A DNA stretch of 64,000 bases from Dendrolimus kikuchii. Taxonomy: Eukaryota; Arthropoda; Insecta; Lepidoptera; Lasiocampidae. Of the stretch, positions 1 to 10,740 are shown one piece after another. The notes below the pieces were generated by a model, which was not told the origin of the DNA, did no database searches, and saw nothing but the letters and a program-made list of their open reading frames with translations. The position numbers and the translations under genes were made by a program. Where the stretch lies: contig CM034389.1 in NCBI GenBank assembly GCA_019925095.2, positions 878,001 to 942,000 on the forward strand. The letters are read 5' to 3'. Each line of letters starts with the position of its first letter. Within the stretch, counting starts at the first letter, position 1.

Positions 1-40
1 GCTTATTCTTACACATTATTATACACAGGCTTATTCGAAC

Positions 41-92
41 ACAGGTGGTAGAGTATTTGCCCGTCTGGCAGGCTACCACTCCTGGTCTAGAA
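41..92 (+). repeat. Repeat-A SINE fragment
   Basis: aggtggtagagtatttgccc to ctggtctag: only the 5' hairpin region of the short form. Confidence 0.6.
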
Positions 93-149
93 TAGAATAG
101 AATATTTTATATTTAGCATTAAGATATAATTCAAGAAGTTTAAGTACAG

Positions 150-232
150 AAGACAATAGGCGGTCTTATCACTAAAAGCATTTTTTCCAGGCAACCTTAG
201 GCCATCCTAAGATTGCCTGGAAAAAAAATTGA
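150..232 (-). repeat. LINE/SINE 3'-tail fragment
   Basis: Diverged copy of a repeat whose better copies (57476, 60089) read gggttgtctggaagagatcg then cgataaggccgcc; here ggcggtcttatcactaaaag. Confidence 0.45.
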
Positions 233-269
233 AAAAAAATAGTATAACATGTGAGTTTTGCAATATACA

Positions 270-516
270 TACATACATACATAACTTCACGCCAGCTCCC
301 TTGCGGGGTAGGCACGAACAACAGAGCGCCATTCAGGCTTATTCTTACACACCTCACTTGCTTCTTTGACATTCATAACTCTTGTCATGCAGGCTCGTCT
401 GTTCTTAAGGCTCCTGACATCACCTTCTGCTAGTACACGATCGATTTGATCATGGAAGGTGTGTCGTGGCCTTCCACGACTTCTGCATCCATCCACTTTT
501 GCATTGTATATCTATT
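270..516 (-). pseudogene. RTE-like LINE 3' end
   Basis: Truncated copy ending ...VVRAYPARELA, TGA, then the (atgt)n tail at 269-284. Confidence 0.75.
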
Positions 517-763
517 AAATATTAAATGTTATAGTCTAACAACGAAGCTTTGTTTGACTTCTGGAGAAAGAAATAAAATTATTTTATTTAAGACCAATTG
601 CTATAAACTAAAGGCCTTACTTATAATCGTTTCTTAAATTTAAAGAAGCTGCTCAGCAACTGATTAGTGAAAATCTTACTCATAAACTCCTCTTTAGTCG
701 AAAAATTTGGATACAACCTACGTTAACCATTCAAATTTCGTTTATGTGTGCTCCTCTTAGGTA

Positions 764-1041
764 TTTTTTTATTGCAGGAGTTCAGCAGACAGGCAGATGG
801 GTAACTTGATGGAAAGCGGTTACCATCGCCTATGCACATTTGCAACAACAAAGGTGTTACAAATGCGCCGCTGCTCTCTTAAGGGAGACTGGAACCTGGT
901 CACTAATGCCGGAACACAACTCAAGGTTGTGATGGTGACATGCTTTAGACAAGGGGTGGTAGCCATCCAGTCGGGCAAATGCCCTACCACCTGGCTGTGG
1001 GTTGCTTTGTCGCCTTTTACGACAGGCCGCCTGGAAATTGT
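764..1041 (-). mobile_element. Repeat-A SINE, long form
   Basis: Reverse copy from the attgcaggag end to the ccgcctggaaattgt part of the 5' extension. Confidence 0.75.
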
Positions 1042-1385
1042 AAACAACAGGTAATACACGTTCATAAGTGAAAAGAAAGATATTCATTGTTTAGGGTTTG
1101 ATTATCTTACTTAAGAGATGACTAATCGTTTCTTAGCGAAATTATTATAAGTAAGGCCGTAATTGTTACGCCATAATTAAATTAGAAATAAACAAACTTG
1201 TCCTAAAAGGGGCCTCAGTCTCAGCGGTTAAAACCAGTACTGATCTTCCGCTGAGTCCTTCAGGTATTATCACGGCAGACATTACATCATTGCAAAGCAT
1301 GCAAGTAGAATCTTAAATAATACCTATCTATAAACAGACACATACATACATATGTAGTATATACAAGAAATAGGGAAAATGATAA

Positions 1386-2477
1386 TCTATACTAATATTA
1401 TAAAGACGTAAAGTTTGTGAGTTCGTGATGTAATCTCCGAAACTAGTGAACCGATTTTATAAATTATTTTACTGTTCGAAAGCTATGTTAACAGGGAGTG
1501 TCATAGGCTATATAAATGACGCTATATACAACGGGAGTGGGACAGAGCGCGGGTGAAACCGCACCGGGCCGCTAGTATATTATAAAGAGGTAAAATTTTG
1601 TGAGTGTGAGACGTTGTAGGGGGTAATCTCTGGATCTACTAAACCGATTTTAAAAATTCTTTTACTGTTCGAAAGCTACGTTAACAGGGAGTGTTATAGG
1701 CTATATAACATGACGCTATATACAACGGGAGCGGGACAGAGCGCGGGTGAAACCGCACCGGGCCGCTAGTATATTATAAAGAGGTAAAGTTTGTGACGTT
1801 GTAGGGGGTAATCTTTTTATCCGTGCAGGAACGGAGAAAGAATACAATTTCCTGAGGCCGGGCGGCCTGTCGTAAGAGGCGACTTAACAACCCATAGCCA
1901 GGTGGTAGGGCATTTGCCCGACTGGATGGCTACCACCCCTGGTCTAAACTATGTTGTCATAACAACCTTGAGTTGTGTTCCGGCATTAGTGACCAGGTTC
2001 CAGACTCACTTAAGAGAGCAGCAGCGCATTTGTAGCACCTTTGGTGTTGCAAATGTCCATAGGCGAGGTAACCGCTTTCTATCCAGTGGGCCGTCTGCCT
2101 GTCTGCTGAACTCCTGCAATAAAAAAAAATAAATAAAAAAATCTCTGGATCTACTGAACCGATTTTAAAAATTCTTTTACTGTTCGAAAGCTACGTTAAC
2201 AGGGAGTGTTATAGGCTATGTAACATGACGCTATATACAACGGGAGCGGGACAGAGCGCGGGTGAAACCGCACCGGGCCGCTAGTATATTATAAAGAGGT
2301 AAAGTTTGTGAGTTTGTGACGTTGTAGGGGGTAATCTCTGGATCTAATAAACCGATTTTAAAAATTCTTTTACTGTTCGAAAGCTACGTTAACAGGGAGT
2401 GTCATAGGCTATATAAAATGACGCTATATACCACGGGAGCGGGACAGAGTGCGGGTAAAACCGCGCCGGGCCGCTAG
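1386..2477 (+). mobile_element. Tandem Helitron-like array, 4 units
   Basis: Units at 1386-1575, 1576-1769, 1770-2284 and 2285-2477 are joined end to start. The first opens TCTATACTAATATTATAAAG. Each ends ...ccgcaccgggccgCTAG after a small GCGG/CCGC hairpin, the arrangement of Helitron 3' ends. Unit 3 is interrupted by a SINE (1815-2140). Confidence 0.75.
1815..2140 (+). mobile_element. Repeat-A SINE, full long form with clear insertion site
   Basis: From ttatccgtgcaggaacgg to ctcctgcaataaaaaaaa. Inserted in a tandem Helitron unit whose uninterrupted copies read taatctctgg; aatct/atct flanks both sides. This defines the element: ~310 bases with an A-rich tail. Confidence 0.85.
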
Positions 2478-2499
2478 TCATAAATAAATATATTAGTGA

Positions 2500-2911
2500 T
2501 AAAAGGTGCCGCGCTTCTTAAACAATATAGGTCCCAAGAAACGGGAACAAAAAAATGTTCGTAAAATGAAACTAACTACTGGGCCAAACTATGTCAAATT
2601 TTTAGGGGACCAAACATCAACTATTCCGCATCAAACTAAACAAGAATGACGTAAATCGGATCATAAATCTCAGCGTAATCGGTGTACATATGGAACGGAA
2701 TGGAAAAATTTTCATAAATTTTTTTCATAAAATGAAAACTACTTGGCCAAACTATGTAAAATTTTTAGGGGACCAAATGGCAGCTATTCCGCGTCGAACA
2801 AAAAAACAATCACGTAAATCGGATCATAACTCTCAGAGTAATCGGTGAAAATACATTTAAAAAAAATATCCCGACAAATTCAGAACCTCCTCCTTTTTTT
2901 GAAGTCGGTTA
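2500..2911. repeat. MITE-like repeat with internal duplication
   Basis: Two ~180-base halves, each with gggccaaactatgt and cacgtaaatcggatcata-like phrases, ending in cctcctttttttgaagtcgg. Same family as 41156 and 54498. Confidence 0.6.
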
Positions 2912-3016
2912 ATAAATACGAGTATTCCAAAAATGTTAAATAGGAACCGGCCATTAATGAAGATTTACTACTTCTAGTACAAGAACTTGGTATAGAATAA
3001 TAGTAACATATATAAT

Positions 3017-3233
3017 ACATACATACATACATACATAACTTCACGCCAGTTCCCTTTTGGGGTAGGCACGAACAACAGAGTGCCATTTAGGCTTATTCTT
3101 ACACACCTCACTTGCCTCTTTGACATTCATAACTCTTGTCATGCAAGCTCGTCTGTTCTTAAGGCTCCTGACATCACCTTCTGCTAGTACACGATCAAAT
3201 TGATCATGGAAGCTGTGTCGTGGCCTTCCACGA
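3017..3233 (-). pseudogene. RTE-like LINE 3' end
   Basis: Same C-terminal segment and tail; its 5' end is at the GRPRHSFHDQ block. It lies just upstream of the Dscam signal exon. Confidence 0.75.
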
Positions 3234-3343
3234 TATATATAACATATATAATCATAGTAATATATATTTGTTACAGATTTTGAACTCTGATATAAGAGCA
3301 GCAAGGACTGTAGTCAAGAGATGTAACTGCCAAGACTTCCACC

Positions 3344-3389
3344 ATGTGCTCGTGGGTGGTGTCCGCTCTGATCATTCTCTTCGCAATGG
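3344..3389 (+). CDS. Dscam-family receptor, signal-peptide exon (first coding exon)
   Basis: The ATG at 3344 sits in a good start context (ccaccATG) and opens 15 codons encoding a short N-terminus followed by a hydrophobic core (WVVSALIILFAM), which reads as a secretory signal peptide. The exon ends after one base of the next codon at a consensus donor, GTAAGT at 3390. A pyrimidine-rich TTGTTACAG at 3268-3276 is a plausible acceptor, so the exon probably spans 3277-3389 with about 67 bases of 5' UTR and a further non-coding exon upstream of the window. The phase (one base left over) fits the Ig exon at 50916, which begins with two bases completing a Gly codon. Dscam proteins are type I membrane adhesion receptors of neurons. 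The pairing of the two exons is inferred from phase and content, not shown by a transcript. Confidence 0.7.
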
Positions 3390-3435
3390 GTAAGTACTCT
3401 GTTTTGAGGTATTCGACTACTAATATATTTATTTA

Positions 3436-3665
3436 CAGCCAGGTGGTAGGGCATTTGCCCGACTGGATGGCTACCACCCCTGGTCTGAAGTATGTCGCCA
3501 TAAAATCCTTGATTTGTGTTCCGGCATTAGTGACCAGGTTTAAGTCTCCCTTAAGAGAGCAGCAGCGCATTTGTAGCAACTTTGGTGTTGCAAATGTCCA
3601 TAGGCGATGGTAACCGCTTTCCATTAAGTGGGCCGTCTGCCTGTCTGCTGATCTCCTGCAATAAA

Positions 3666-3667
<2 letters not shown>
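3436..3667 (+). mobile_element. Repeat-A SINE, short form
   Basis: Starts at cagccaggtggtaggg, ends ctcctgcaataaaata, then (TA)n. In the Dscam intron 46 bases after the donor. Confidence 0.8.

Positions 3668-3718
<51 letters not shown>
3668..3718. repeat. (TA)n microsatellite
   Basis: About 25 TA dinucleotides growing out of a SINE A-tail. Confidence 0.9.
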
Positions 3719-3719
<1 letters not shown>

Positions 3720-3918
3720 ACAAACTTTATTATTCTAATATTTAATTTTCTCATTTTTGAAATTGTATTTTATATGGAATAAGTCTGCACTTGACATATT
3801 ATCTATAACTAGCTGTGCCCGAGACGCCGTCCGCGTGGAATTTGTTTTCAAAGCCCCCCGATTTTGAAACATTTTTCATTGCTGCTCCGCTCCTATTGGT
3901 CTTAGCGTAATGATATAT

Positions 3919-4417
3919 CCGTGGCTGGCGGGAATACATTAATATCTCGACATACATCTTTTTTTTATTCGTTTAGACGCTTCCTACACCTGTGTTTTTA
4001 TAGGAAATATATAATATTGCCAGGTGGTAGGGTATTTATCCGACTGGATTGCTACCACCCCTGGTCTAGAGTATGCCGCCATAACAACCTCGAATTGTGT
4101 TCCGGCATTAGTGACCAGGTTCCAGTCTCCCTTAAGAGAGCAGCAGCGCATTTGTAGCGCCTTTGCTGTTGCAAATGTCCATAGGCGATGGTAACCGCTT
4201 CCCATGAAGTGGGCCGTCGGCCTGTCTGCTGAACTCCTGCAATAAAAAAATAAAAAAAGGAAAAAAAAATTGACAGTCCGAAATATTCATAACTTTTTAA
4301 GATTTTTCCTTTGGTAATAATAGAATAACACGATTTATCATTACTAGTCAAACTTTAAAATTGCGCCCCTATAAAATTGACATTTTGAACATGGCAACAT
4401 ATTCACGCCAGCCACGG
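3919..4417. mobile_element. MITE with 12-bp perfect inverted ends, inside a Helitron
   Basis: CCGTGGCTGGCG (3919-3930) and its exact complement (4406-4417), with 7 of the next 10 positions also pairing. Flanked by atat on both sides (3915-3918 and 4418-4421), matching the uninterrupted family. It contains a SINE (4019-4262). Superfamily not assigned. Confidence 0.75.
4019..4262 (+). mobile_element. Repeat-A SINE, short form
   Basis: Starts gccaggtggtaggg, ends in an A-rich tail; nested inside a MITE. Confidence 0.8.
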
Positions 4418-4743
4418 ATATAGCCTATAGCGTTCCTCGATAAATGGGCTAGCCAACACTGTAAGAATTTTTCAAATCAGACCAGTAGTTCCTGAGATTA
4501 GCGCGTTTAAACAAACTGTTCAGCTTTATATATTAGTATAAGATTACTGTATAATTCTAGAAAAAAAGTAAAATTAATGTCTATGCATTGAGTGGCATTA
4601 CAGTCTGTTTTTGTTAATTCTTTGACTTTTAACTTTTAATTACTATTGGTATGTCTGAAAGGACAAAAACATGTGAAACATAAAATTAACATATTGTCAT
4701 CTAATGTTTTTGCTGACCATATTTTTAAGCAAACAAATAAATT

Positions 4744-4986
4744 TTATCCGTGCATAAACGGAGAAAGAATACAATTTCCTGCGGCCGGGCGGCCTGTCGT
4801 AAGAGGCGACAAAACAACCCACAGCCAGGTGGTAGGGTATTTGATCGACTGGATGGCGACCACCCCAGGTCTAGAGTATGTCGCCATAACGACCTTGAGT
4901 TGTGTTCCGGCATTAGTGACCAGGTTCCAGTCTCCCTTAAGAGAGCAGCAGCGCATTTGTAGCACCTTTGGTGTTGCAAATGTCAT
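4744..4986 (+). mobile_element. Repeat-A SINE, 3'-truncated, left arm of a palindrome
   Basis: Long-form start (tttatccgtgcataaacgga) to ttgcaaatgtc; runs directly into an inverted copy. Confidence 0.75.
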
Positions 4987-5190
4987 TAAATGCGCTGCAG
5001 CTCTCTTAAGGGAGACAGGAACCTGATTACTAATGCCGGAACACAAGACAAGGTTGTTATGGCGGCATACTCTAGACCAGGTGTGGTCGCAAACAGTCGA
5101 ACATATACTCAACCTGGCTGTGGGTTGTTTTGTCGCCTCTTAAGACAGGCCGCCCGGCCACAGGATACTATATTCTTTCTCTGTTAAAAT
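4987..5190 (-). mobile_element. Repeat-A SINE, right arm of a palindrome
   Basis: Starts aaatgcgctgcagctctc and runs to ttctttctctgtt. Both copies lack the A-tail end. Confidence 0.75.
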
Positions 5191-5496
5191 TTAAATTTCG
5201 AGCCTCTAAATTAAAAAATCAAAGTGAACAGATAAATGGCAGAATAATAAAGCAAATAACTGCGTGAAACCAAACAAAAGACCCTCAATTACTTTTGATT
5301 AAGTAAATCCCTCTGTTTTATTAACAGAATCCTCTCACACATACATGCACGCTCAAAATGAATTATAGGACACCCTGTCCGAGCAGGGTGATACCAATTT
5401 ACATGTTAATTGACAGGACAGCGATGAAAAATCACGTCAAGTGTACACCCTTTGTGTGGCCGATGCTGAAATATTGGATTAATTCAGTAATTAGGG
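5191..5496. other. Intronic sequence, nothing recognised
   Basis: About 300 AT-rich bases without a repeat or coding match that I recognise. Confidence 0.4.
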
Positions 5497-5795
5497 TCCT
5501 GCTCAGACAGGCAGACGGCTTACTTGATGGAAAGCGGTTACCATCGCCTATGGACATTTGTAACACCAAAGGTACTACAAATGCGCTGCTGCTCTCTTAA
5601 GGGAGACTGGAACCTGGTCACTAATGCGCCGGAACACAACTCAAGGTTGTTATGGCGACATACTTTAGACTAGGGGTGGTAGCCATCCAGTCGGGCAAAT
5701 GCCCTACCACCTGGCTGTGGGTTGTTAAGTCGCCTCTTACGATAGGCCGCCAGGCCGCAGGAAATTGTATTCTTTCTCCGTTCCTGCACGGATAT
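5497..5795 (-). mobile_element. Repeat-A SINE, long form
   Basis: ctcagacaggcagacgg to ccgttcctgcacggata; lacks the A-tail. Confidence 0.75.
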
Positions 5796-6358
5796 TGCTA
5801 TTATTAGCAGACTGCTTTACATGAGCATAGGATCGTGATCAACATTCAACACAGTGTTTAAATAATATTTTTTTAAGTTTTCGCGACTTGTATACATAAT
5901 AAAACTACGTTTTAACGGTTTTAAGCGCGGTAATTTTATTTGATTTTGGTTTTTCCGACGTTTCGGCCACTTTTCAGTGGCCGTGATCACGGAAGACAAA
6001 GATGTCAAGTGTCAACGAGTATTGTTAAAGTTTTATTTAATTATTTAATTTTAATTTTATTTATGGTTATTATTTACTCTATGGGAGCCTAATCTAATTT
6101 ACTACCGCTTCGCAACATGTTATGGCTTGAAGAGAAGAAGCGGCGCAAGAAACTCCTCAGCAAACATGCCTAGCTCTAATAATTTTATATAATATTAAAA
6201 TGGGTGGAAGGAAAAATAAAAGTAATTATCAGTCAAGTTGGTTTGTGTTCCGTTGTACGCAGAAAGAGCTCACAGTGTCTTGAGGTATGGCAGCTGGTTT
6301 TTGCTGGGTTTGGGTCTTAATAGTTTTGATAATTGGATCCCAAACAGGTGGTACTTGT

Positions 6359-6420
6359 TGTGACCCCCTTGATGTAGGGTAGGATGCCCTGCTACCCTAC
6401 CCTACATCAAGGGGGTCACA
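6359..6420. repeat. Perfect 24-bp hairpin inside the Penelope copy
   Basis: 6359-6382 is the exact reverse complement of 6397-6420, with a 14-base loop. It is the pivot of the foldback: the left half is an inverted copy of the first bases of the surviving coding part. Confidence 0.9.
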
Positions 6421-6936
6421 GACAGAATTGGTCACATCCTCAGGCGAACTTCAATCAAAACATATTTCAAGCCGCAGAAAAAGATTACCCAATTTCTGAG
6501 ACCTGTGAAATGCAATATCCCACTCCAGGATGCAGGGGTTTACAAGCTTGATTGTGAGTGTGGATTGTCATACATTGGGCAAACAAAGAGGAGCATAAAA
6601 ACACGAGTAAAAGAACACATTGCTGACATGAAACACACAAGGTCTACGAAGTCTGCGATCAGTGAACACACGCTGGATAAACCCAACCACTACATCAGAT
6701 TCGATAACCCACAAATCCTCGCGAAAGAGAATCGTTTCATACCTAGAATGATGCGTGAGGCTATTGAAATCAAAAAACACCCAAATTTCAATAGAGAAGA
6801 TGGTTGGCAAGTACCACCTGTTTGGGATCCAATTATCAAAACTATTAAGACCCAAACCCAGCAAAAACCAGCTGCCAGACCTCAAGACACTGTGAGCTCT
6901 TTCTGCGTACAACGGAACACAAACCAACTTGACTGA
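6397..6936 (+). pseudogene. Penelope-like element, C-terminal GIY-YIG endonuclease domain
   Basis: The frame runs from the hairpin (6397) to TGA at 6934-6936; the first ATG is at 6505. It begins with the linker typical of Penelope proteins (YIKGVTDRIGHILRR...), then the GIY-YIG nuclease core: GVYKLDCECG, YIGQTKRS, R and E residues in TRVKEH, the SAISEH motif and a terminal NFNREDG. The two cysteines in CECG are usual for this group. The domain nicks target DNA for element insertion. The upstream reverse transcriptase is missing, so this copy cannot move by itself, although the domain itself has no stop or frameshift. Its last ~45 codons overlap the right inverted arm. Confidence 0.85.
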
Positions 6937-7581
6937 TAATTACTTTTATTTTTCCTTCCACCCATTTTAATATTATATAAAATTATTAGAGCTAGGCATG
7001 TTTGCTGAAGAGTTTCTTGCGCCGCTTCTTCTCTTCAAGCCATAACATGTTGCGAAGCGGTAGTAAATTAGATTAGGCTCCCATAGATTAAATAATAACC
7101 ATAAACAAAATTAAAAATTAAATAATTAAAATTAATAAGTTGGCGGTAGGCTAAATAAAACTTTAACAATACTCGTTGACACTTGACATCTTTGTCTTCC
7201 GTGATCACGGCCACTGAAAAGTGGCCGAAACGTCGGAAAAACCAAAATCAAATAAAATTACCGCGCTTAAAACCGTTAAAACGTAGTTTTAATACAGTGT
7301 TTAAACTTTTTTTATTGTGAAACAGGGAAACAGGCAAACGTCCATGATATTGAAAAGTGGTTACCAGCCCCGAACCTTGAATTTTTTCGAGTGGGAGCAA
7401 AAATTGAAAAATGCCATCCCCACGCCTATATTTTACCTTAATTGGACCTTAAGGTCCATTTTACATGAAGAGAGCTTCTTGTCGCGAAGATACGATTGTA
7501 GAAAGTATTTTGTTTTTCATAAATGTTGTATTAAAACTGCCACATTAATATTACCATCTAGTCTAAAAAGACTAAATACTT

Positions 7582-8675
7582 CAACGGACAAGTGGAAAAA
7601 CGAATCGCAACGGACAAGTGGAAAAACGAATCGCAACGGACAAGTGGAAAAACGAATCGCAACGGATAAGTGGAAAAACGAATAGCAACGGATAAGTGGA
7701 AAAACGAATTGCAACGGATACGCGGAAAAAAGAATTGCAACGGACAAGTGGAAAAACGAATGGCAACGGATAAGTGGAAAAACGAATCGCAACGGATAAG
7801 TGGAAAAACGAATGGCAACGGATAAGTGGAAAAACGAATCGCAACGGATAAGTGGAAAAACGAATGGCAACGGATAAGTGGAAAAACGAATCGCAACGGA
7901 CAAGTGGAAAAACGAATCGCAACGGATAAGTGGAAAAACGAATCGCAACGGATAAGTGGAAAAACGAATGGCAACGGATAAGTGGAAAAACGAATCGCAA
8001 CGGATAAGTGGAAAAACGAATCGCAACGGATAAGTGGAAAAACGAATCGCAACGGATAAGTGGAAAAACGAATGGCAACGGATAAGTGGAAAAAAGAATT
8101 GCAACGGACAAGTGGAAAAACTAATGGCAACGGATAAGTGGAAAAACGAATCGCAACGGATAAGTGGAAAACGAATCGCAAAGGATAAGTGGAAAAACGA
8201 ATGGCAACGGATAAGTGGAAAAAAGAATTGCAACGGACAAGTGGAAAAACTAATGGCAACGGATAAGTGGAAAAACGAATCGCAACGGATAAGTGGAAAA
8301 ACGAATCGCAACGGATAAGTGGAAAAACGAATCGCAACGGATAAGTGGAAAAACGAATGGCAACGGATAAGTGGAAAAAAGAATTGCAACGGACAAGTGG
8401 AAAAACTAATGGCAACGGATAAGTGGAAAAACGAATCGCAACGGATAAGTGGAAAACGAATCGCAACGGATAAGTGGAAAAACGAATGGCAACGGACAAG
8501 TGGAAAAACGAATCGCAACGGATAAGTGGAAAAACGAATCGCAACGTATAAGTGGAAAAACGAATGGCAATGGATAAGTGGAAAAAAGAATTTCAACGGA
8601 CAAGTGGAAAAACGAATCGCAACGGACAAGTGGAAAAACGAACGACAACGGATAAGTGCCAAAATGAATCGCAAC
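7582..8675. repeat. 26-bp minisatellite, about 42 copies
   Basis: Tandem units of the form aacggataagtgg followed by aaaaacgaatcgc, with variants (ggacaag, gaatgg, gaattg, gtggaaaacg). A 5-6-unit higher-order block marked by gaattg plus actaatgg recurs three times (markers at 8096, 8225 and 8381). On the minus strand the unit has no stop in any frame, so long overlapping frames appear (up to 481 codons) with a 26-residue period; I treat these as by-products. Confidence 0.95.
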
Positions 8676-8764
8676 AAAATTTTAACTTGAAGTTTTACGG
8701 GCAGATTGTTAATATACTTGTCCAATTTGAAAACCTTTTTATTGTAGAGTTTTTTTGGTTTAAC

Positions 8765-9016
8765 TTTTTTTATTGCAGAGTTCAGTAGACAGACAAACGG
8801 CCTACAGACATTCGTAACATCAAAGGTGCTACAAATGCGCTGCTGCTCTCTTAAGGGAAACTGGAACCTGGCCACTGATGCCGGAACACAACTTAAGGTT
8901 GTTATGACGGCATACTTTAGACCAGGGGTGGTAGCCACCCAGTCGGGCAAATAGCCTGCCACCTAGCTGTGGATTGTTTTGTCGCCTTTTACTACAAGCC
9001 GTTCCTGCACAGATTA
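8765..9016 (-). mobile_element. Repeat-A SINE, diverged long form
   Basis: tttattgcagagttcagtag to ccgttcctgcacagatt, with deletions near both ends; 90 bases after the minisatellite. Confidence 0.7.
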
Positions 9017-9032
9017 AAAAAATTACAATAAA

Positions 9033-9410
9033 TCTATATATACGAGTACATAAATCAATTGCTGTTCGTTAGTCTCGCTAAAACTTGAGAACGGCTGGCC
9101 TGATTTAGCTAATTTTGGTTTTGAATTATTTGTGGAAGCCCAGGGTAGGTTTAAAAGGTGAGTAAATATGAAAAAAAATGCTTGAATATGGTAAAAACAA
9201 CAATTTCGCTTTCCCTTAGAAACTATTCCTACGTTTCAAACTTGATGTTCGTCCCGTCTTTTAGAAATCAATCTTTAAATTTAAAAGTCGTTTTTTTTTT
9301 TTTTTTTTTGGTTTTGAATGTCAAACGTTTGATGTACGTCTCGTCGTTCAGAAATCAACGTTTTTTATTTATCGATTCTGAGGTGGTACGAAGTTTGCCG
9401 GGTCAGCGAG
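9033..9410 (+). mobile_element. Helitron-like element, third family
   Basis: TCTATATATACGAG to gtttgccgggtcagcgag; the terminal CTAG is mutated to CGAG. Confidence 0.5.
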
Positions 9411-10258
9411 TAAGAAATAAATAAATAAGAAATTTTACAACACCCTTCTTAAAGAACCCTAAGGATTGTTGGATCCTCACGATTATACTAATGCGGGTAG
9501 TTTTTTAAGTGCCGCTGGTTTTCGGTCTCACCCCCATTGCGTGGTGGCGAACCAGTCTCCAACGCACGCGAGGTCAGTTCGGACGTTCCGTTTTTTCCGT
9601 GTAAGTGAACGTTTCACATCCCATTCTTGGAGATCCTATTAAACTTTAGATACAAGCCGTGCTTGCTCTTGGTGTGAGTGTGCCATAACTTAAACCTAAG
9701 TGCCATCCGAGTGCACTTCAGGAGCTGTCTAGCTGCCCCATTGGAGGTGGATTCCGAGGTTAGTGGTGCTTATTACCCCATTGGTTTTTGTGCAGGATTT
9801 GGCATACCTCTCACTCTCAAATATATATACACTATACAGTCCACAAAAATATATTTAATAGAACCAGTGAAGCTGTGTGATAAGGATCCGTGATCCAGCA
9901 ATGCACAAGGATTGTGATAATCCAGCAGCAGGACTTGGTTAATCCGCTCCAAGGGTTAATTATGTTCCCAGTTTTAAATTTGGAACGTTGAATAATATTT
10001 TAAATTTTCCAATGTACCCACGGACGAAATGGCGGTCGTTTTATACGGTGTGAATATTTCAAAATATATTTTCATACAAAGAGTTATGTTTGGCAATTGG
10101 GTTGAATGAATTAATTTTTGAATACATGTTGGCACGAAAATGGATGGACGGACGATTTGTGCTTCAATAAATTGGACAAGTGCGTAACTGTCGATTAACC
10201 AAAGGATTCCATTTAGATGATAAACTTTTTGTCTCCTTCATTTGACTACTGAACATAT
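9411..10258. other. Unassigned intronic stretch
   Basis: No credible gene. A mildly GC-rich part (9510-9600, cgtggtggcgaaccagtctc) looks like a LINE 5' UTR or LTR piece, but I cannot assign it. Confidence 0.3.
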
Positions 10259-10710
10259 TGTTACAACTCAGGTCCCGACAAAAACAAACTCCTTTGGGCA
10301 TTTGAACTAATTGTAATTCTTTTATGATCGTCTTCTTTTGTTCACTTATTTATTGGCATACGTTTCTAGAGTACAGCTCATTGTTTTATTGTACTCATTT
10401 ATGGCTGCTTGCGGCCGACTCATTAGCCAGGTGTTTCGGATTACGGCGACTACGATACGGGCACATTGCATTTGTGTAGTATAAAACGATAGCCTGATTG
10501 AGGGAGGGGGCAGTTCAGCGACAACTACGATCAAGGCGTGACGTGTGTACAATCGGCGAGCTAATAGTGGACTTGCGTTTTATTGAATTACGTTTGGATT
10601 TGTTCTATTCGGTTATATTTGTACCTGTGTTATACGTGTTTGTATAGTTCTAATAAAGTCTATAATAATTCCAACGGCATTTTAATTTGAATCCCGCTAA
10701 ACTCGTAACA
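10259..10710 (+). mobile_element. Solo LTR (ATAT-target family)
   Basis: TGTTACAACTC to ACTCGTAACA, with inverted ends, a TATA-like gtataaaacg and AATAAA near the end, flanked by atat on both sides. No internal region. Confidence 0.85.
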
Positions 10711-10740
10711 ATATAAAAGGCATGTTGATAGATAGTCAAC

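Larger units (their letters stand above)
3808..4543 (-). mobile_element. Helitron-like element, interrupted
   Basis: Minus-strand copy of the common family running from TCTTATACTAATATATAAAG (4543) to the CTAG end at 3809-3812, interrupted by a terminal-inverted-repeat element at 3919-4417. Confidence 0.75.
5863..7293 (+). mobile_element. Penelope-like element, foldback copy
   Basis: Flanked by a perfect 12-bp direct repeat, acagtgtttaaa (5851-5862 and 7294-7305), a clear target duplication. Two long inverted arms, 5900-6358 and 6808-7291, enclose the 3' part of a Penelope open frame with its GIY-YIG domain. The reverse transcriptase is absent. Long terminal repeats in inverted orientation are a known feature of Penelope elements. 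Pieces of the arm recur near 36.3, 36.8-37.2, 45.4, 42.2 and 61.8 kb. Confidence 0.85.

Noticed and set aside
7517..8962. 481-codon minus-strand frame with RFVFPLIRCDSFFHLSVAI-type repeats, and its overlapping companions
   Set aside because: It lies over a 26-bp minisatellite open in all three frames; the protein repeat is a numerical consequence of the unit.
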